DNA of 64,000 nucleotides from Nilaparvata lugens (GCF_014356525.2 NC_052518.1:8465978-8529977); one strand, 5' to 3'. Counted from the stretch's first letter, positions 31,771-43,531 are shown. Program-made: numbers and translations. Notes: generated by a model not told the origin, from the letters alone.

Positions 31771-32234
31771 TAAGGCTCAACTCACTCTTACGCCACTCAA
31801 GTCGAGAAGAGACTGCGACTCTAGTCTCTTCTTGACGCAGCATGTGTTTCCAAATGGTGACACTCAGAAGTCGACTCTTGACTCAGCGACCTCGTGACTG
31901 TGAGACTGAGTCGAGCGTCAATTCGACATGTTGGTCGAGCCTCGACTCGAGTTGCGTAGTACCATGCATTTTTAATAAAAGTGAGGTTATGTTTTATGAA
32001 AGTGATGTTTTATCATTTTAGATAAGACAATAATTCATAATAATTATTAGGAAATTTGTTACATGAGAAGTAGTGACGAATTTGATCTTATATTTTTAAT
32101 AATGTGAGGTTAGAAATGGGGTAGCATGGAACTGAAGTAGTGACAATGAGCAAAAAAGTCGTAAGGTCGAGAGACTGGAATATCCTCGACTGGAGTCGTA
32201 CGATTTGAGTCGAGGTAGTGTGAGTTGAGCCTAA
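31771..32234. mobile_element. MITE with TAGGCTCAACTCAC ends
   Basis: The left end is TTAAGGCTCAACTCACTC and the right end GTGTGAGTTGAGCCTAAG, inverted. GACTCGAG/AGTCGAG words are scattered in the subterminal parts. About 460 bp, non-coding. Confidence 0.8.
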
Positions 32235-32239
32235 GAATT

Positions 32240-32333
32240 TTGAATAAAAACACAAATCTGTTGTCAAGTTCTACACTGTTTGAACTTGTTTGAACAGTGT
32301 AGAACTTGACAACAGATTTGTGTTTTTATTCAA
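32240..32333. repeat. Perfect hairpin, 41-bp arms
   Basis: 32240-32280 is the exact reverse complement of 32293-32333 (arm starts TTGAATAAAAACACAAATCT), with a 12-bp spacer. It adjoins the right end of the preceding MITE. Confidence 0.95.
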
Positions 32334-32702
32334 TTTTGGAACGGTTCTACAATAGTGACAATGACTCAGTCGATTAATGAGAATTTTATTATCACATCCC
32401 AATCCTAATTTCCTTAGTTAATTCAATTTTCTTCAACAAAATAGTTCTCATTTATAATATTGTACCTGTAGGTACCCCATGGTTTACATTACATTCTTTC
32501 AAATGTCATTTTAAGGTATTTTAAAGGTGAGGTTATTTCTTACATTTTAGTCATGTACGTTTTATTACTTATAGTGAGATTCATTTTATAAAGTCAGCAC
32601 TACCTAAAAATCGTTAGTTTGATATCCTTGTCTGTCATTACACAAAACAGATAGCTCTATCCTTTTCCAGCTACTCACCGTTACCAAATCTTTCGTACAT
32701 TA

Positions 32703-33396
32703 TCTATATAATAAGAGAGAGTAGGGTTGTGTTTGTTCGCATCAAAACATGCAAACTTGTGGATTGCATACCGGTAAAACGGGAATGATTTAAATCTTCA
32801 AATTTTGCAAATTGATTCTAAAAATATCAATCTCGTGCACTTCGAAGCCCGAATTTCAATTTTGCTCCTAGATTTTTCAGAATTAATGTTGAAATTTAAT
32901 TCATGGGACATGAATACATAACTATGTTAATGTAGAACTATAATCTAGAGCAAGGTACCTAGAATACGTATTCTAGGTACATTGATCTAGAGAGACTACC
33001 TCTTCGAAACAGATGGTTAAAATTGGTAAATAAATTAATAGCCAGTCCAATTTTGTCAGGTTGACATCAAGTTGAGGAAGGTTTCTGAACAAGATTTGAG
33101 TTATATCACTTTATTATGTTAGTATCAAGTTATGATATGTTAGTATCAAGAATTTATCTATACTGTAATAAAGGAAAGAACTGGCTTATACACGTACGGG
33201 ATATGAAAATCATGTTTGACGCATCATCACGTCTAAACTACTGGACTGAATTCAACTTTAAATTTTGCATACAGTTTCTTAATTAACTGAGGATGGTTCT
33301 ATGCCAACTTCAAACTCTACAATATTCCACTCAATCAAGTTTTCAGTTTGTCAAGTTTCAAAATGGACCCTTGCGGAGCACGGGTTACCTGCTAGT
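32703..33396 (+). mobile_element. Non-autonomous Helitron-like element
   Basis: It starts TCTATATAATAAGAGAGAGT and ends CTTGCGGAGCACGGG, then TTACCTGCTAGT. It is preceded by A and followed by T, as Helitrons insert between A and T. It matches 15385-16008 in the other orientation. A small palindrome AGAATACGTATTCT lies at 32961-32974. No Rep/helicase. Confidence 0.75.
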
Positions 33397-33654
33397 TAAG
33401 AAATATAATGAACTACCAGTTTAATCTCAATTTGGAAAATTCATTATTAAATCATGACAAGAATCAACAACTAATATTAGCTCGGTTGAATAAAAGCTTG
33501 TAATTATTAATTCCAAGTTATTTTTACTCAAATAAATTTGGATATCACTAATAGCCCTAGGTGGAAGTAAAATATTCCGGTCGCCCTAGCAACCGCTCAA
33601 TGCCTGTGGATGAAAATTGACATAGTAACAGCTGCTAGACCTAGTATTTTGGTT

Positions 33655-33954
33655 TAAGGTATGATTACATTGGATGCACATATGTGCAAGTGCATGTAAG
33701 ATCATGCATGACCAAGCGCGCAGATAAGAAACAAAATCTGGAAAAAAGGCATAGAAATACGTTGTGATTTGCCTGTAGCTGCTCACACTGAACGCCACCA
33801 GCAAGTAAACGCCTTCAGTGTGGCGTTCTTTTCAGATCTTTTTTCTGATTTTTTTCTGAAAATCTTTTCAGATTTTGTTTCTCATCTGCGCGCTTGGTCA
33901 TGCATGATCTCACTCTATGTGCACTTGCACATATGCATCCAATGTGATCATACC
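33655..33954. mobile_element. MITE with GGTATGATTACATTGGATGC ends
   Basis: The left end is AAGGTATGATTACATTGG and the right end CCAATGTGATCATACC, inverted. The arms also share GCGCGCAGATAAGAAAC and its reverse. Inside, GAACGCCACC and GTGGCGTTC form a second hairpin. Confidence 0.85.
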
Positions 33955-33984
33955 CTGAGAATTTGGGAAAACATGTGATTACTC

Positions 33985-34352
33985 CTATAGTGAGTTCCAC
34001 GTTATAATGGCAGTGTGTGATTTGCAATGGTGTTGCTATCCTTGTCTATCGTTAAACAAAGCAGATGGCACTGTCTCTTTCACGCATTGCGATGTTGCCA
34101 CATCGTTTATCAACAATGTAGAAATTCAACTAATTGACAAAATATTCAATCTTAATCATGAAAATTTATTATTACATCTTTAAAAAATGTAATTTCTTGA
34201 AAAATTAAATATGATTGACTATTTTCAACAATAATGAACAGTTAAATTCATCAGATATAACAGTATCAGCTGTTGGGGTGGCAAGGCTGAGATCTGGCAA
34301 CCCTTTTCTCCTATCTTCCTACACTGCCATTATAACGTGGACCTCACTATAG
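33985..34352. mobile_element. MITE, TATAGTGAGGTCCACG family
   Basis: Full-length copy, about 368 bp, with both ends intact (CTATAGTGAGTTCCACG; CGTGGACCTCACTATAG). Core words are CTATCCTTGTCTATCGTT and TATCAGCTGTTGG. Confidence 0.9.
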
Positions 34353-34402
34353 TCGCATCTACCTAGAACTAGCACATGATTATTCAACTGAATTTTTGCA
34401 CT

Positions 34403-34963
34403 GTAGTGAGGTCCACGTTATAATGGCAGTGTTTGATTGGCAATGTTATTGCTATACTTATCTATCATTCATCAACAAAGCAGATAACACTATCTCTATC
34501 TCGTTTTGCTCTGTTGCCAGATCGTCTTTCAACAATGTAGAATTAATAATTAACAAAATATTCCATCTTATTTTATGAAAATTCATTATGAAATTATTGA
34601 AAAATATAATTTCTTGCTCAATAATATTTTAAATGAGAATGAACATATGGCGAATCATATGATGTTTTAAACCTTTGATGTTTTAAAATGGCTTGTTTGT
34701 TTATCACTAGTAACAGTTTTATTTCAATATTTTATCAAAAGTTCAATTTTGTCATTCAACATTAAAATTAATTCATCATTCATTTAGTTCCATTTAATCA
34801 ATTTCGACATAGGAATCATCAAATCAAATTCCTGTAAACAGTTAATATTACATCAATAAACCTGTATCAGCTACCGTCTATAGAAGGCATTGACAAGAAG
34901 AGGATCGGCAACGTTGATCTCCTACCTTTCTCCACTGCCATTATAACGTGGACCTCAATATAG
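34403..34963. mobile_element. MITE, same family, with about 200-bp insert
   Basis: Both ends are intact. Compared with the copy at 23895-24257, extra sequence of about 200 bp lies between GAGAATGAAC (34638) and AGTTAATATTACATC (34841). It lies only 50 bp after the previous copy, in the same orientation. Confidence 0.85.
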
Positions 34964-35109
34964 ATACAACTAATGGCTAGTTGCTAGCCACTAGTTTATA
35001 GTTTTTACTCAATCGACCTATTATATCAGGTATACCGAGATAATTTCAATAACAGTATCTAATATAGAAGAGGTCGACAAAATAAAACTTGGCAACTATT
35101 CCGTCTTAT

Positions 35110-35150
35110 TATTTCCACTGACATTGTAACGTTTATCTCACTATAAGGCA
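35110..35150. mobile_element. MITE right-end remnant
   Basis: CCACTGACATTGTAACGTTTATCTCACTATA is a diverged right end of the same family. A diverged left part lies near 32572-32690 (ATAGTGAGATTCATTTTATA). Confidence 0.45.
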
Positions 35151-35154
35151 TTTA

Positions 35155-36120
35155 GACTCATCAGTTTTCACAGGTTGTTATTTATATAAGCTGTGTTCAT
35201 AGCCGTGAATTCAAACTCTTCCAAAAGTATTCTACATGATTGTTGCCTATCAAGATAAAACATTTTTCTGATATACTCTTTTTTGAAATTCAATATTCTG
35301 TTTAATCTTAGGTTTTTGTTTATCAATTTTTTCACAAATCAAAATACATTACAAAGAGAGAATGCACCATTTATTTATTCATTCTTTTTATTGTATAAAA
35401 CACTATAATCATGACATTGGAGGAAAAACGAAATTTTGAATCTTTTTCCCCACATAGACGAATCTGTGAGCATTGTATTGCATTTGTGTGTGGGGAAGAG
35501 TCCTTTCATGTATTAATACTTGATATTACAATTATTTGAAACTGTGTTCCCATACGATCGTCCTGGATTTTACTTCTTTGAGATAAATACGTTCTAGGAT
35601 ATGATTAGGAAATTTTCTCGATTGCACCTTTCGAAAACGATTGTATAATTGTCGCACATACAGACAAAGTTTTTGAAAGAATGCCTTGATTTGAAAATAG
35701 TTTGTATGTTGCCTGCTGTGTTACACATCTACTCTACAAGACGTATTCGCCTGGTGTGGAAGGTCAGGTAAGTCGGAGAAGGGAGAGGCCCATTCTTGTG
35801 TTTCATCTCGTATAGACTTTGTGAGTTTTATTTCTACTATCTCTTTTCATCCAAGAATTTGTTGTTGATTGTGTTGTTTGTATTGTTGTAAATTTGCTTT
35901 TGTGATTAACACTTTATTCATTAAAAGTTTACATTCACGGACAAGATAAAAATAGAATAAAACATCATCTTTGAACGTATCTCATTTACTTGTAACCGTT
36001 CGTTGCTAAAACAGTCACCTTGGCAACCGTGCTCACATGATAAATCCAAGTAGGGTTAGCCTACATCAGTATGTTGAACAATCTCAAACTATATCTTATT
36101 TCTACAAAAATTCAATTTTC
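35155..36120 (+). other. Unassigned stretch with one strong splice donor
   Basis: Non-repetitive, AT-rich. GGTCAG|gtaagt at 35762-35773 is a near-perfect donor. Candidate acceptors are at 35700 (AAAATAG) and 35740 (CTACAAG), giving a possible 67-bp or 27-bp exon of gene 1. Both fit an incoming phase 1, but the encoded peptides cannot be judged. Confidence 0.3.
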
Positions 36121-36124
36121 CGGC

Positions 36125-36320
36125 AGGTGAGATCTATATAATTAAAATTGACTTCTGAAACTCCTGTTCTTGAGAAGCGTTTAGTTTTTAAACTAACGTA
36201 CAGACTTATCCGTCATGAACACGCGCCTTTAAATTCTAATCAGATAGATGGTGAGATCTATAAAATTGAAATTGACTTCTGAAACCCCCTGTTCTTGAGA
36301 AACGTTTAGTTCTTAAAGGT
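36125..36320 (+). repeat. Direct duplication, about 120 bp
   Basis: GGTGAGATCTATA(T)AA...TTGACTTCTGAAACTCC...TGTTCTTGAGAAGCGTTTAG at 36127-36190 recurs at 36250-36312. Both are followed by a start of the GTACAGACTTATCCG element. Confidence 0.75.
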
Positions 36321-36496
36321 GCGTACAGACTTATCCGTTATGAACACGCATTTAAATTTTCATCAGCTGATGCTACCCTTATTATACCTGTATTTGTATA
36401 CAAAAACAGTAAGATTCTGATATAATGTGCATAGAACCAGCTGATGAAAAGTGGAATGCGCCGCGTGCTCATGGCGCATTAGTATGTACGCACCTT
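36315..36496. mobile_element. MITE, AGGTGCGTACAGA family
   Basis: The left end is AAAGGTGCGTACAGACTTAT and the right end AGTATGTACGCACCTT. Inner ATCAGCTGAT words are inverted. A fragment of the left end is also at 36196-36245. Confidence 0.85.
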
Positions 36497-36929
36497 GAAT
36501 AATTTTGATCTTACAACCTGAATTATACTCATATCAGGCTTCGCATCTCCATTTGTTCACAGACAATTCATTATGTCATGATATTAATTAAAAACATATT
36601 CATCAGTTGATAAATATCTTAATACTATCGTATTCCAGTGATTCATCAATTAAACATCAATTTTTTAGAGAAAATGAGTGATGTGAATAATTTAAATCAC
36701 GCGAATAACTGATTAGTGATAAAATGTTTAGATAATAACATGGGGACTATTAAAGTAATGACAGGAAATCACGGCTAGTGCATGAGTTCTAACTATTAGG
36801 ATTACAATATGGATCGTACAGTAAGATTGGTACAGTATAATGATATTTTGCAAACAATTTTTACAAATGTAAAAATCTCATTATGCTTGGATGATACTTT
36901 GATCACCCATAATAATTTGGCATTTTTAT

Positions 36930-37192
36930 CTTCATTGTATTTTGTCTATTTTTGTTTTGGTATAATATGGCAAATAAATTCGAATACCAGTATAATAATA
37001 ATATTGCATAATAATATTGTGTACTTGATGTTGAAGAGCAGTAATCTACCATTGGTAACATCAACTAATTTTTTTTATCTTCATTGTATTTTGTCTATTT
37101 TGGTTTTGGTTTAATATGGCAAATAAATTCGAATACATGTGTACATGATGTTGAAGAGCAGTAATCTACATTGTTAACATCAACTAAAAATC
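36930..37192 (+). repeat. Direct duplication, about 140 bp
   Basis: TATCTTCATTGTATTTTGTC...AATATGGCAAATAAATTCGAATAC...GATGTTGAAGAGCAGTAATC occurs at 36929-37050 and again at 37077-37180. The frame 36809-37114 spans it and is not convincing as a gene. Confidence 0.8.
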
Positions 37193-37245
37193 ATTGGAAC
37201 CAGAAAATTTGGTTGTTATATTAATCTTTATGTTGCTTCAACAAG

Positions 37246-37485
37246 AAGTTGAAGAGAGTTGAAGGAAATTTTAAAATGATCTACAGAGTAAGAAATAATC
37301 GACACAGACATATCAGACATAATCGACTACATACAGTCTTCGAGAATATCTTGAAGAAAGAACCTCACTCCATCGACGACATGAAGCAAGATGATGGATA
37401 CAAATATATTGACGACCATGGCGCTGATGTGATTCCAGTGGGAGAATTTCAAGTATCAGTATTATCTGCTATAGAAGAGGACTAG
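37246..37485 (+). CDS. Candidate last exon (gene 1?)
   Basis: The open frame ends in TAG at 37483-37485 and reads IYRVRNNRHRHIRHNRLHTV, FENILKKEPHSIDDMKQDD, GYKYIDDHGADVIPVGEFQV and SVLSAIEED. Base composition is clearly richer in G/C than both flanks, and the C-terminus is acidic. The acceptor is unclear: ACAAG before 37246 gives phase 0, while AG before 37259 or 37265 would fit the phase 1 leaving the exon at 29783. About 730 bp of AT-rich sequence follows, with AATAAA at 38219. It could also be an unrelated small gene or relic. Confidence 0.35.
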   Translation, partial: KLKRVEGNFKMIYRVRNNRHRHIRHNRLHTVFENILKKEPHSIDDMKQDDGYKYIDDHGADVIPVGEFQVSVLSAIEED

Positions 37486-38216
37486 AAAGTGATGAAGTAC
37501 AGCTGGTCACAATACATATATTGAGACGGAATTATGAATGGAAAATTAAGTATTCTATTAGAATAATGTCATGTCTTTCAACCTGTGAATAAGTCTAATT
37601 TTTAAGTGACTAACTTGATGTTGTAACACAATTAATTATGTTGAATAATCTGTTTTGTATGAATATTTCTATTTAATTATCATCCCTTTCCTATCATTAT
37701 ATACAGTACTGTAGTCTATAAGTCAACATGAATAGAATGCAGCTATATATTCGTCTCTATTGATTTCTAAATATGTATGTAAACGATCAAAGTATTCATA
37801 AAATTCAATAAGGATAGAAAGCAGATATAAACAATGATTCAATGAAGCTCAAGCTAAACTAGACCTGTTATGAATGTTGAAATGATAACACAAAAACATG
37901 GAAGTATTTATAATAATAATAATATTGAGATCATTAATTTATTTTTCTCATTAAATTTAATAATTGCGTGTGAAACAGATGTATTCTGTGTAATGAATAC
38001 ACATTTTATATGGGTAAAGATTGAAATAGAATTATCATCAAATGTTAGTCTCATTATTGAAGATTCTGAGACACTCAGCTCTTTTAAAATTCCTATTCCA
38101 AATTTTGCTGCTATCAGATTGTTCTGTTTCCATTTACAAATCTAATTCTAAATTCTAAATTCTTTCATACGAATTTCTGAATGTAAACTACTAAAATTGT
38201 AAGAAAAAGTAATTTG

Positions 38217-38226
38217 ACAATAAATT
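38217..38226 (+). terminator. Possible poly(A) signal
   Basis: ACAATAAATTTC at 38217 contains AATAAA, about 730 bp after the stop at 37485 and 600 bp before the gene 2 promoter region. Another AATAAA is at 38401. Weak evidence in AT-rich DNA. Confidence 0.25.
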
Positions 38227-38764
38227 TCATTTCAGTTTCCTTTCCTTTCATTCATGATGAACTCAATTTTGTAATATTCAAGTTATCCTAAATTTGAAAT
38301 ATTATGCTTTTGGAAGCTAGTAGTAAACCATACCCAAAAATTCATAATTCACTTATTTTTTATCTTCACATGAAATGTGCCCCTAACTTAACTCTGCCTA
38401 AAATAAAGAGGGTTTTAATTTTCAAAAGTCAAGTTTTATGTCTGCTTTCATTTGCCTTGAGAACAGTCTGATGTTGAAATATTCAATATATATCTTCAAA
38501 TAAGGGTAGAAGAGTATTTTAGAATTTCCAGATTAATATTTATCTTAAGAAGTAATGAATTGTACAGTAGTAAAGAGCGTTAAAATGATCCTATTTTTGT
38601 TGTTTCCCACCAATTAAAACAGGAATGTAGTAGTAATGTAATAGAATGTATAAATCTCTCGATTTAAAAAAATGTCGGTAAATATATATTTCATAGTAAA
38701 GTTTGAACCCTGCAGCAATTTTTTAAAGTTGAAATCAATTTAATTGCTTTCTATTCATATTCAA

Positions 38765-38985
38765 ACTGGTGGTGCATAGAATTAGTGCTCGAAAGTCACA
38801 CTAGAGCGCGCTAGTGTACAGCGGGCTCTCACTGGCAGCCATATTTATTACTACTGCATAGCCCCTGTGCTTGTGTGCGCGAGTATGTGAGTGTTTTGAG
38901 TGAGTGTGTCTGTAATTTGTATGTCCATTTAGTTGCACATTTCGGTAGTATCTTCGTGTTCAGTGCTATTTAAATTTGTGTGTAT
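38765..38985 (+). promoter_or_regulatory. Gene 2 promoter and 5' leader
   Basis: This is a GC-richer island in AT-rich DNA: CACTAGAGCGCGCTAGTG (a palindrome), TCTCACTGGCAGCCATATTT (reverse complement AAATATGGCTGCC, resembling the Pho/YY1 site) and GTGAGTGTTTTGAGTGAGTG. An initiator-like TTCAGTG occurs at 38959-38965, followed by TATTTAAATTTG. No TATA box at a fixed distance. The exact start site cannot be set. Confidence 0.55.
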
Positions 38986-39039
38986 GGTTCATTTAACATT
39001 TATTGTGAAACAAGATGATTTCCAATAATCAGATATCTG
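38880..39039 (+). other. Gene 2 first exon (mostly 5' UTR)
   Basis: It ends at TCTG|gtaagt, a strong donor. It contains ATG at 39015 (AACAAGATGATTTCC), giving MISNNQIS, split after the first base of the next codon. Joined to 42092 this frame runs on only to a TGA near 42148 (27 codons), so it is probably an upstream open frame. The start of the exon is estimated. Confidence 0.5.
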
Positions 39040-39922
39040 GTAAGTTCAATATAGTATTCATTTTTCAGAGAATCGCAGTTGTGATGTAGGGTTGCTCTAT
39101 TGCGTCAGTTTATAAAGCGGCGTCACTAAGTTTTTAGGTTATAAAACTAATTTCAATCCAATTCTATTAGGATATTGTAGTGGAATAACTGATTTTAAAA
39201 ACAGAAACTTAGGATAAAATAGGATTTCCTTCATCTATTATCTTCATTTTATCAAAGCAGTAAGCTAGTCTTGTTCTTTCAAAATGTGTTGTTTTGAAGT
39301 GTTCATGTTGTAATCGTCCATGTCAGGGCTTGCTGATTGAAAAATCGTTTACAGTTTAGATCAACTTATTTCTCATGGTTGTATTGAATTTATTCACTGA
39401 ATATCGTAACATGACGATTCATCATGTAGAATAAACTTTGTCCTCTGTTTATTTCGAAAATATTGAGCTAGGAATTGAAAACTGTCACAACAAGCGTAGC
39501 TGATAGTCATTAAATTACTGAGGAGTCTTACGAAAGAATTAGGCTTTTAATTCAATCTATTTAATCGTTATTTGTGACTTTTTACAGATTATTCGCAATA
39601 ACTATTCCATTTTAGGTTGAAATAACCTGATGAGTCGTTTATGCATAACAAACATTCAACTAACCTACCTTGAAGGTCCATGAACCTGAGGCATCGGGTT
39701 GCAATGCAATTCCCGTTCATTTTCAATTAGCTCTTGGAACTTATTTTTCAATTCCGTATTTTGCAAAACTTTTGTACCAGAAAACGTATTTTCTTATTCA
39801 TCAACGACTGTTAGATAGGACAAGACACTATAAACTGTTGTTAAATGAATTGTGTCAGGATAAGACACTATAATCTGTTTTGAAATGGGATAGTGTTCTA
39901 GATGTTTAGGTTCGTCCAGTCT

Positions 39923-40113
39923 TAGGGCCGGTTGCACAAAAACCTATTAAATTTTAATCATGATTAGCTGCCACGAGAACCAACCAGGGAAGCCTTCTTT
40001 TAATAAAAGGCCTGTTGGACTTTTAAACCAATCAGGGCAGCCCTTGTTTGAAAAGAAAGCTTCTCTGATTGCTGATTGGTTCTCGCATTTAATAATGGCT
40101 CTTATGCAACTGA
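39923..40113. mobile_element. MITE, GCCGGTTGCAC family
   Basis: The left end is AGGGCCGGTTGCACAAAAAC and the right end a diverged TATGCAACTGAG. Inner CACGAGAACCAA and TTGGTTCTCG are inverted. It lies in the first intron of gene 2. Confidence 0.8.
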
Positions 40114-42091
40114 GTCAAAACATTCATTTGTGATCCTAGTACAGCTAGCTTGTCGTGACTAATTTCTGAATTTTGATATTTAACTAGGCTAGATAATTTG
40201 CCAGTTCCAAATCTAGATATCATCGTCGTTTTAAACCTGATTTGACAATTAGTAAGTACAAATTTCGCTAAAAGTAGCTTAGTAATCAAGATTTAATTTA
40301 TCAGAGTCAATTTCAGATCAACAAGCAGCGAGACCTACAGAGTGAATTCTAAATCTGATCTAAAATTGCAAGCAATGCAACTTATGTCCTTACGAAAACT
40401 TCATACTCTTATTCCGCTTGATTATTAAATTCCAAATTTTCTCTTTGAATTGAAACAAAAAGAGGTAGGTAGCTGAGAAAATGATTGAAGTATGGAAGTG
40501 CCCAACATATTATTATTATTTGTAGGAATCCATCGTAAATGTGTTGAACTGTATAGGAATGATTACAGGTGCATAATTGAGCATTCATTGATAAATTGAC
40601 TAGATCAGTTCTTATCTGTTTCATGAATGAACACATTATTCAGTAGTACGCGTGCCTCAGTTTGACCCTAGCTTTATTATTTTGATAACCGTGCATGATG
40701 ACAGTTCATTAACACAATCATATAGGCTATGAATGAAGCTCCGCATTTATTTGACGTCCGTCTAACCTCTATTCAATTAAACAATTTATATCATTGCAAA
40801 ATGAGTATTAGGTCATTCATCAAATTCAAATTCTATAGTCTATACTCTGAGACTCGTTATTATTAATCGACGAAGTTTAATCACATTTACATATTTATTG
40901 AGATGTTAGTTTGTTGAATGATTTCATTTATCGACTTCATTATCGTCTTCTGAATTTAATAAAGTATCATTTAATAATGTATCATTCATATCACTTTGAT
41001 TGTTTGATTTACTCAAGAAATCATGAGTTCAGTAATGATTGCTATGCTTGTAATTAATCAATCAAAAACTATAAATCTGGAAGTCAGCTTGATGAAATTA
41101 AGACTTCATCGAATTTAAATTGAATTCAAATCACTGTTATCATTAGAACGTCTTCATATGATATGCCAAGTTTTTGAATTACATGCTATAGCTTGTGATG
41201 ATCATAAGTTTTTATGTTCCTATGTAGTCATGATCATTATTATTGGCAACTTGATAATCTCTGCATCTCAAGTCTTTATTGGATTATTAATTGGTACTGT
41301 GAAATCTTATTAATAGAATAACACTTCACTTTCTTGCTTTGAATAGCTCTGGAAGGCAATAAAATCATAAATCAATCGTTCAGTTGATAGTGAAAATGGT
41401 TCTGTATGAAATTTATCTGTTGAAAACTAGTAATTCACATGGAAGGTCAAGACGTGCTCTTCAATTAAGATGATTTTGATTTGAAACTGAAAAGCATCAT
41501 TCATGAAAAAGATTGACGCCTGAGTCAATTGGTTAGTCATCACTGTCAATAAACAGTTAGTACGGTTATAAATTTATCTTACACGAATCCAAGTACAAAT
41601 TTAATTTTTTTACCATTTTACATTTCTTCCTTTCTTGTGTTGATAGCACTTCCATCTTCCTTATTCTAATATCTTATTTATTTTAGTGCGGTTATAAATT
41701 TTATCTTACAAGAATACAAGTACAGATAAAATGTTTTACCATTTTACATCTTTCTCTTTCTTGTGTTGATAGCACTTCCATCTTCCTTATTCTAATATCT
41801 TATTTAATTTCCATTATCGGTTATGGCTAAGAATTGGTTAGACTTACTAAAGAAATAAATACATCGTCTTTGAACATACTTCTTCATGTTCAATTACAAA
41901 TAGCAGCGTCTTTCTGAAGTAGTGAAAATGTTTCTGTAATATATTTTACCTACTTTAAAAAAAGTAAAACACCCTAAAAAATAAAACGCTTTGGAAATAG
42001 ATCATACTTTAACAATAAAGCATAGAAATGAGCAACCAAACATCTCAACTGCTATTCCTGAAATGATTTTTTTTTTGTCTTTTGAAACCAG
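40114..42091. other. Gene 2 first intron, remainder
   Basis: AT-rich with no exon found. A direct duplication lies at 41565-41680 and 41685-41810 (GGTTATAAATTTATCTTACA...TGTTGATAGCACTTCCATCTTCC). The frames at 39670, 40089 and 40409 are not supported. Confidence 0.5.
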
Positions 42092-42690
42092 GTATGGAAA
42101 AATACGGTGGAGAGTGTTCTTATGAAGCTATGAATTCGGAGTTTTGTTGAAAAATTTGTGTTGAATAATTGTGAAAATGGTCGACTGAACATTATATCCT
42201 CTTATTTGAAACGCAAAAATGTGATCTACGCATTCACAAACTTTATGAACTTCGATTGAATCTCCAACTACGAATCTATTTGTCAATGTTTACTTATCAT
42301 TATTTAAAGAAGAATCTCAAAATTATTTATATTGTTGAGAAGGTAAATGTGATGTAAAAATTGTGATATTCGTGTGTGAGTTTATAAGGAACTCTTAAGT
42401 AATTAGTCAATGAACACAGTTGTTCATAACCAAGTATTATTAAATCGATAGTTTTGAATACTCTTGATCTCATATAAGTATTTTGTACGATCTGTTATTG
42501 AACACCAGGAATTTTGAGAAGTGAGTTGTAAAATGAAATACAACCATGACAGTTCAATTAATAGCCACATTGCCTTATTATACAAACTATATTCGAGCGG
42601 AAACTACCACCATGAGATGGTGGGTGTCCAATGATTTATACACAACCATGACTCTGAAACTCAAAATTTGAATTTGAGTAAAACGCTGAA
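42092..42690 (+). other. Gene 2 second exon, 5' UTR part
   Basis: The acceptor TTTTTTTTTTGTCTTTTGAAACCAG before 42092 has a long pyrimidine run. No frame from here reaches the coding ATG at 42691. Several short upstream ATGs occur, for example at 42094. Confidence 0.5.
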
Positions 42691-43012
42691 ATGGAATTAA
42701 ATTATAACCAACATGCCCAAATCCCCGCGCCGCAACAGGGTTACCAACAGCAGAAACCGCTGCAAAACCCTTACCAACACAACAACCATAATTTGCACAA
42801 TCATCACCATCAGCAACAACAACATCACGCTGCCATCAACAACTCGCAACATAATGTTAATGTCGTGCAGCATAATGTTGTCCAACATGGCGGCACGCCT
42901 CCAAGCGGTGTTTCGCCCCATCAGCAGTTTTACTATTACCCCTCGCACCTTGGGCTTCCGGTTCATCAGCAGAGTCAACCCAACCATCAGAGGCAGTCAC
43001 CAGTTCAAATGA
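42691..43012 (+). CDS. Gene 2 first coding segment: His/Gln/Asn-rich N-terminus
   Basis: ATG at 42691 in the context GCTGAAATGG (A at -3, G at +4). It encodes 107 codons plus one base up to the donor A|gtgagt at 43013. The protein starts MELNYNQHAQIPAPQQGYQQ, then a His/Asn/Gln-rich run (residues about 30-70), FYYYPSHLGLPVHQQ and RQSPVQM. Codon and base composition are clearly coding. Such low-complexity N-termini are common in insect transcription factors and RNA-binding proteins, but no domain is present here, so no function is assigned. Residues after the donor in the open frame (SECFFAK...) are intronic. The later exons are not in the window or not recognisable. The minus-strand frame and the 42713 frame are shadows. 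Confidence 0.8.
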
Positions 43013-43219
43013 GTGAGTGTTTTTTTGCCAAATCTTTCAAGATTCTGATGTGACGCGAAGGTGTCAAGGTTTATGAAAATCAAATACAGTAGGATTCACT
43101 CCAAAGTGTCAGCAAATGAGTCAGTTAAATGAGAATAATTTGTGTTATTTGTAAGGAATGCTGAAATTCACTATAGATTCAGATAAAAATTGGGTCCTAC
43201 TTCCGAGTGATATGTCTAT

Positions 43220-43531
43220 TATACTCCGTTCAAATTAACTTCGGACTTAGGATGGACATGCGCAACAGAGAAGGCATACAGCGGCATGGATACAACAGTG
43301 GCTATGTTGCCGTTGTTTACCGGCCAGCGTTCTGTAATTTCCAGTGAGTATTCAAGCGCTCATGTTAAACTTAGGAAGTTTCCTCTCTGTAATCACATAC
43401 TCGACTGACTCTAATCGATAAATTGACAACTGCGCTTCCACCTATGACTATCACTGCAATTGACTGATCTCCCTCCAGTTCTCTGCACCGCAAATTCCTC
43501 CAAGTCTGAAGTAAATTTGCACGGAGTATAA
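43220..43531. mobile_element. MITE with TATACTCCGT ends
   Basis: The left end is TATACTCCGTTCAAATTAACTTC and the right end GAAGTAAATTTGCACGGAGTATA, inverted, about 310 bp. GC-rich inside, non-coding. Confidence 0.8.

Noticed and set aside
36809..37114. 101-codon hydrophobic frame
   Set aside because: It overlaps a 140-bp direct duplication and has AT-driven composition.
42713..43012. Second + frame over the gene 2 exon
   Set aside because: It is a shadow of the His/Gln-rich frame at 42691, which has the better start context and composition.
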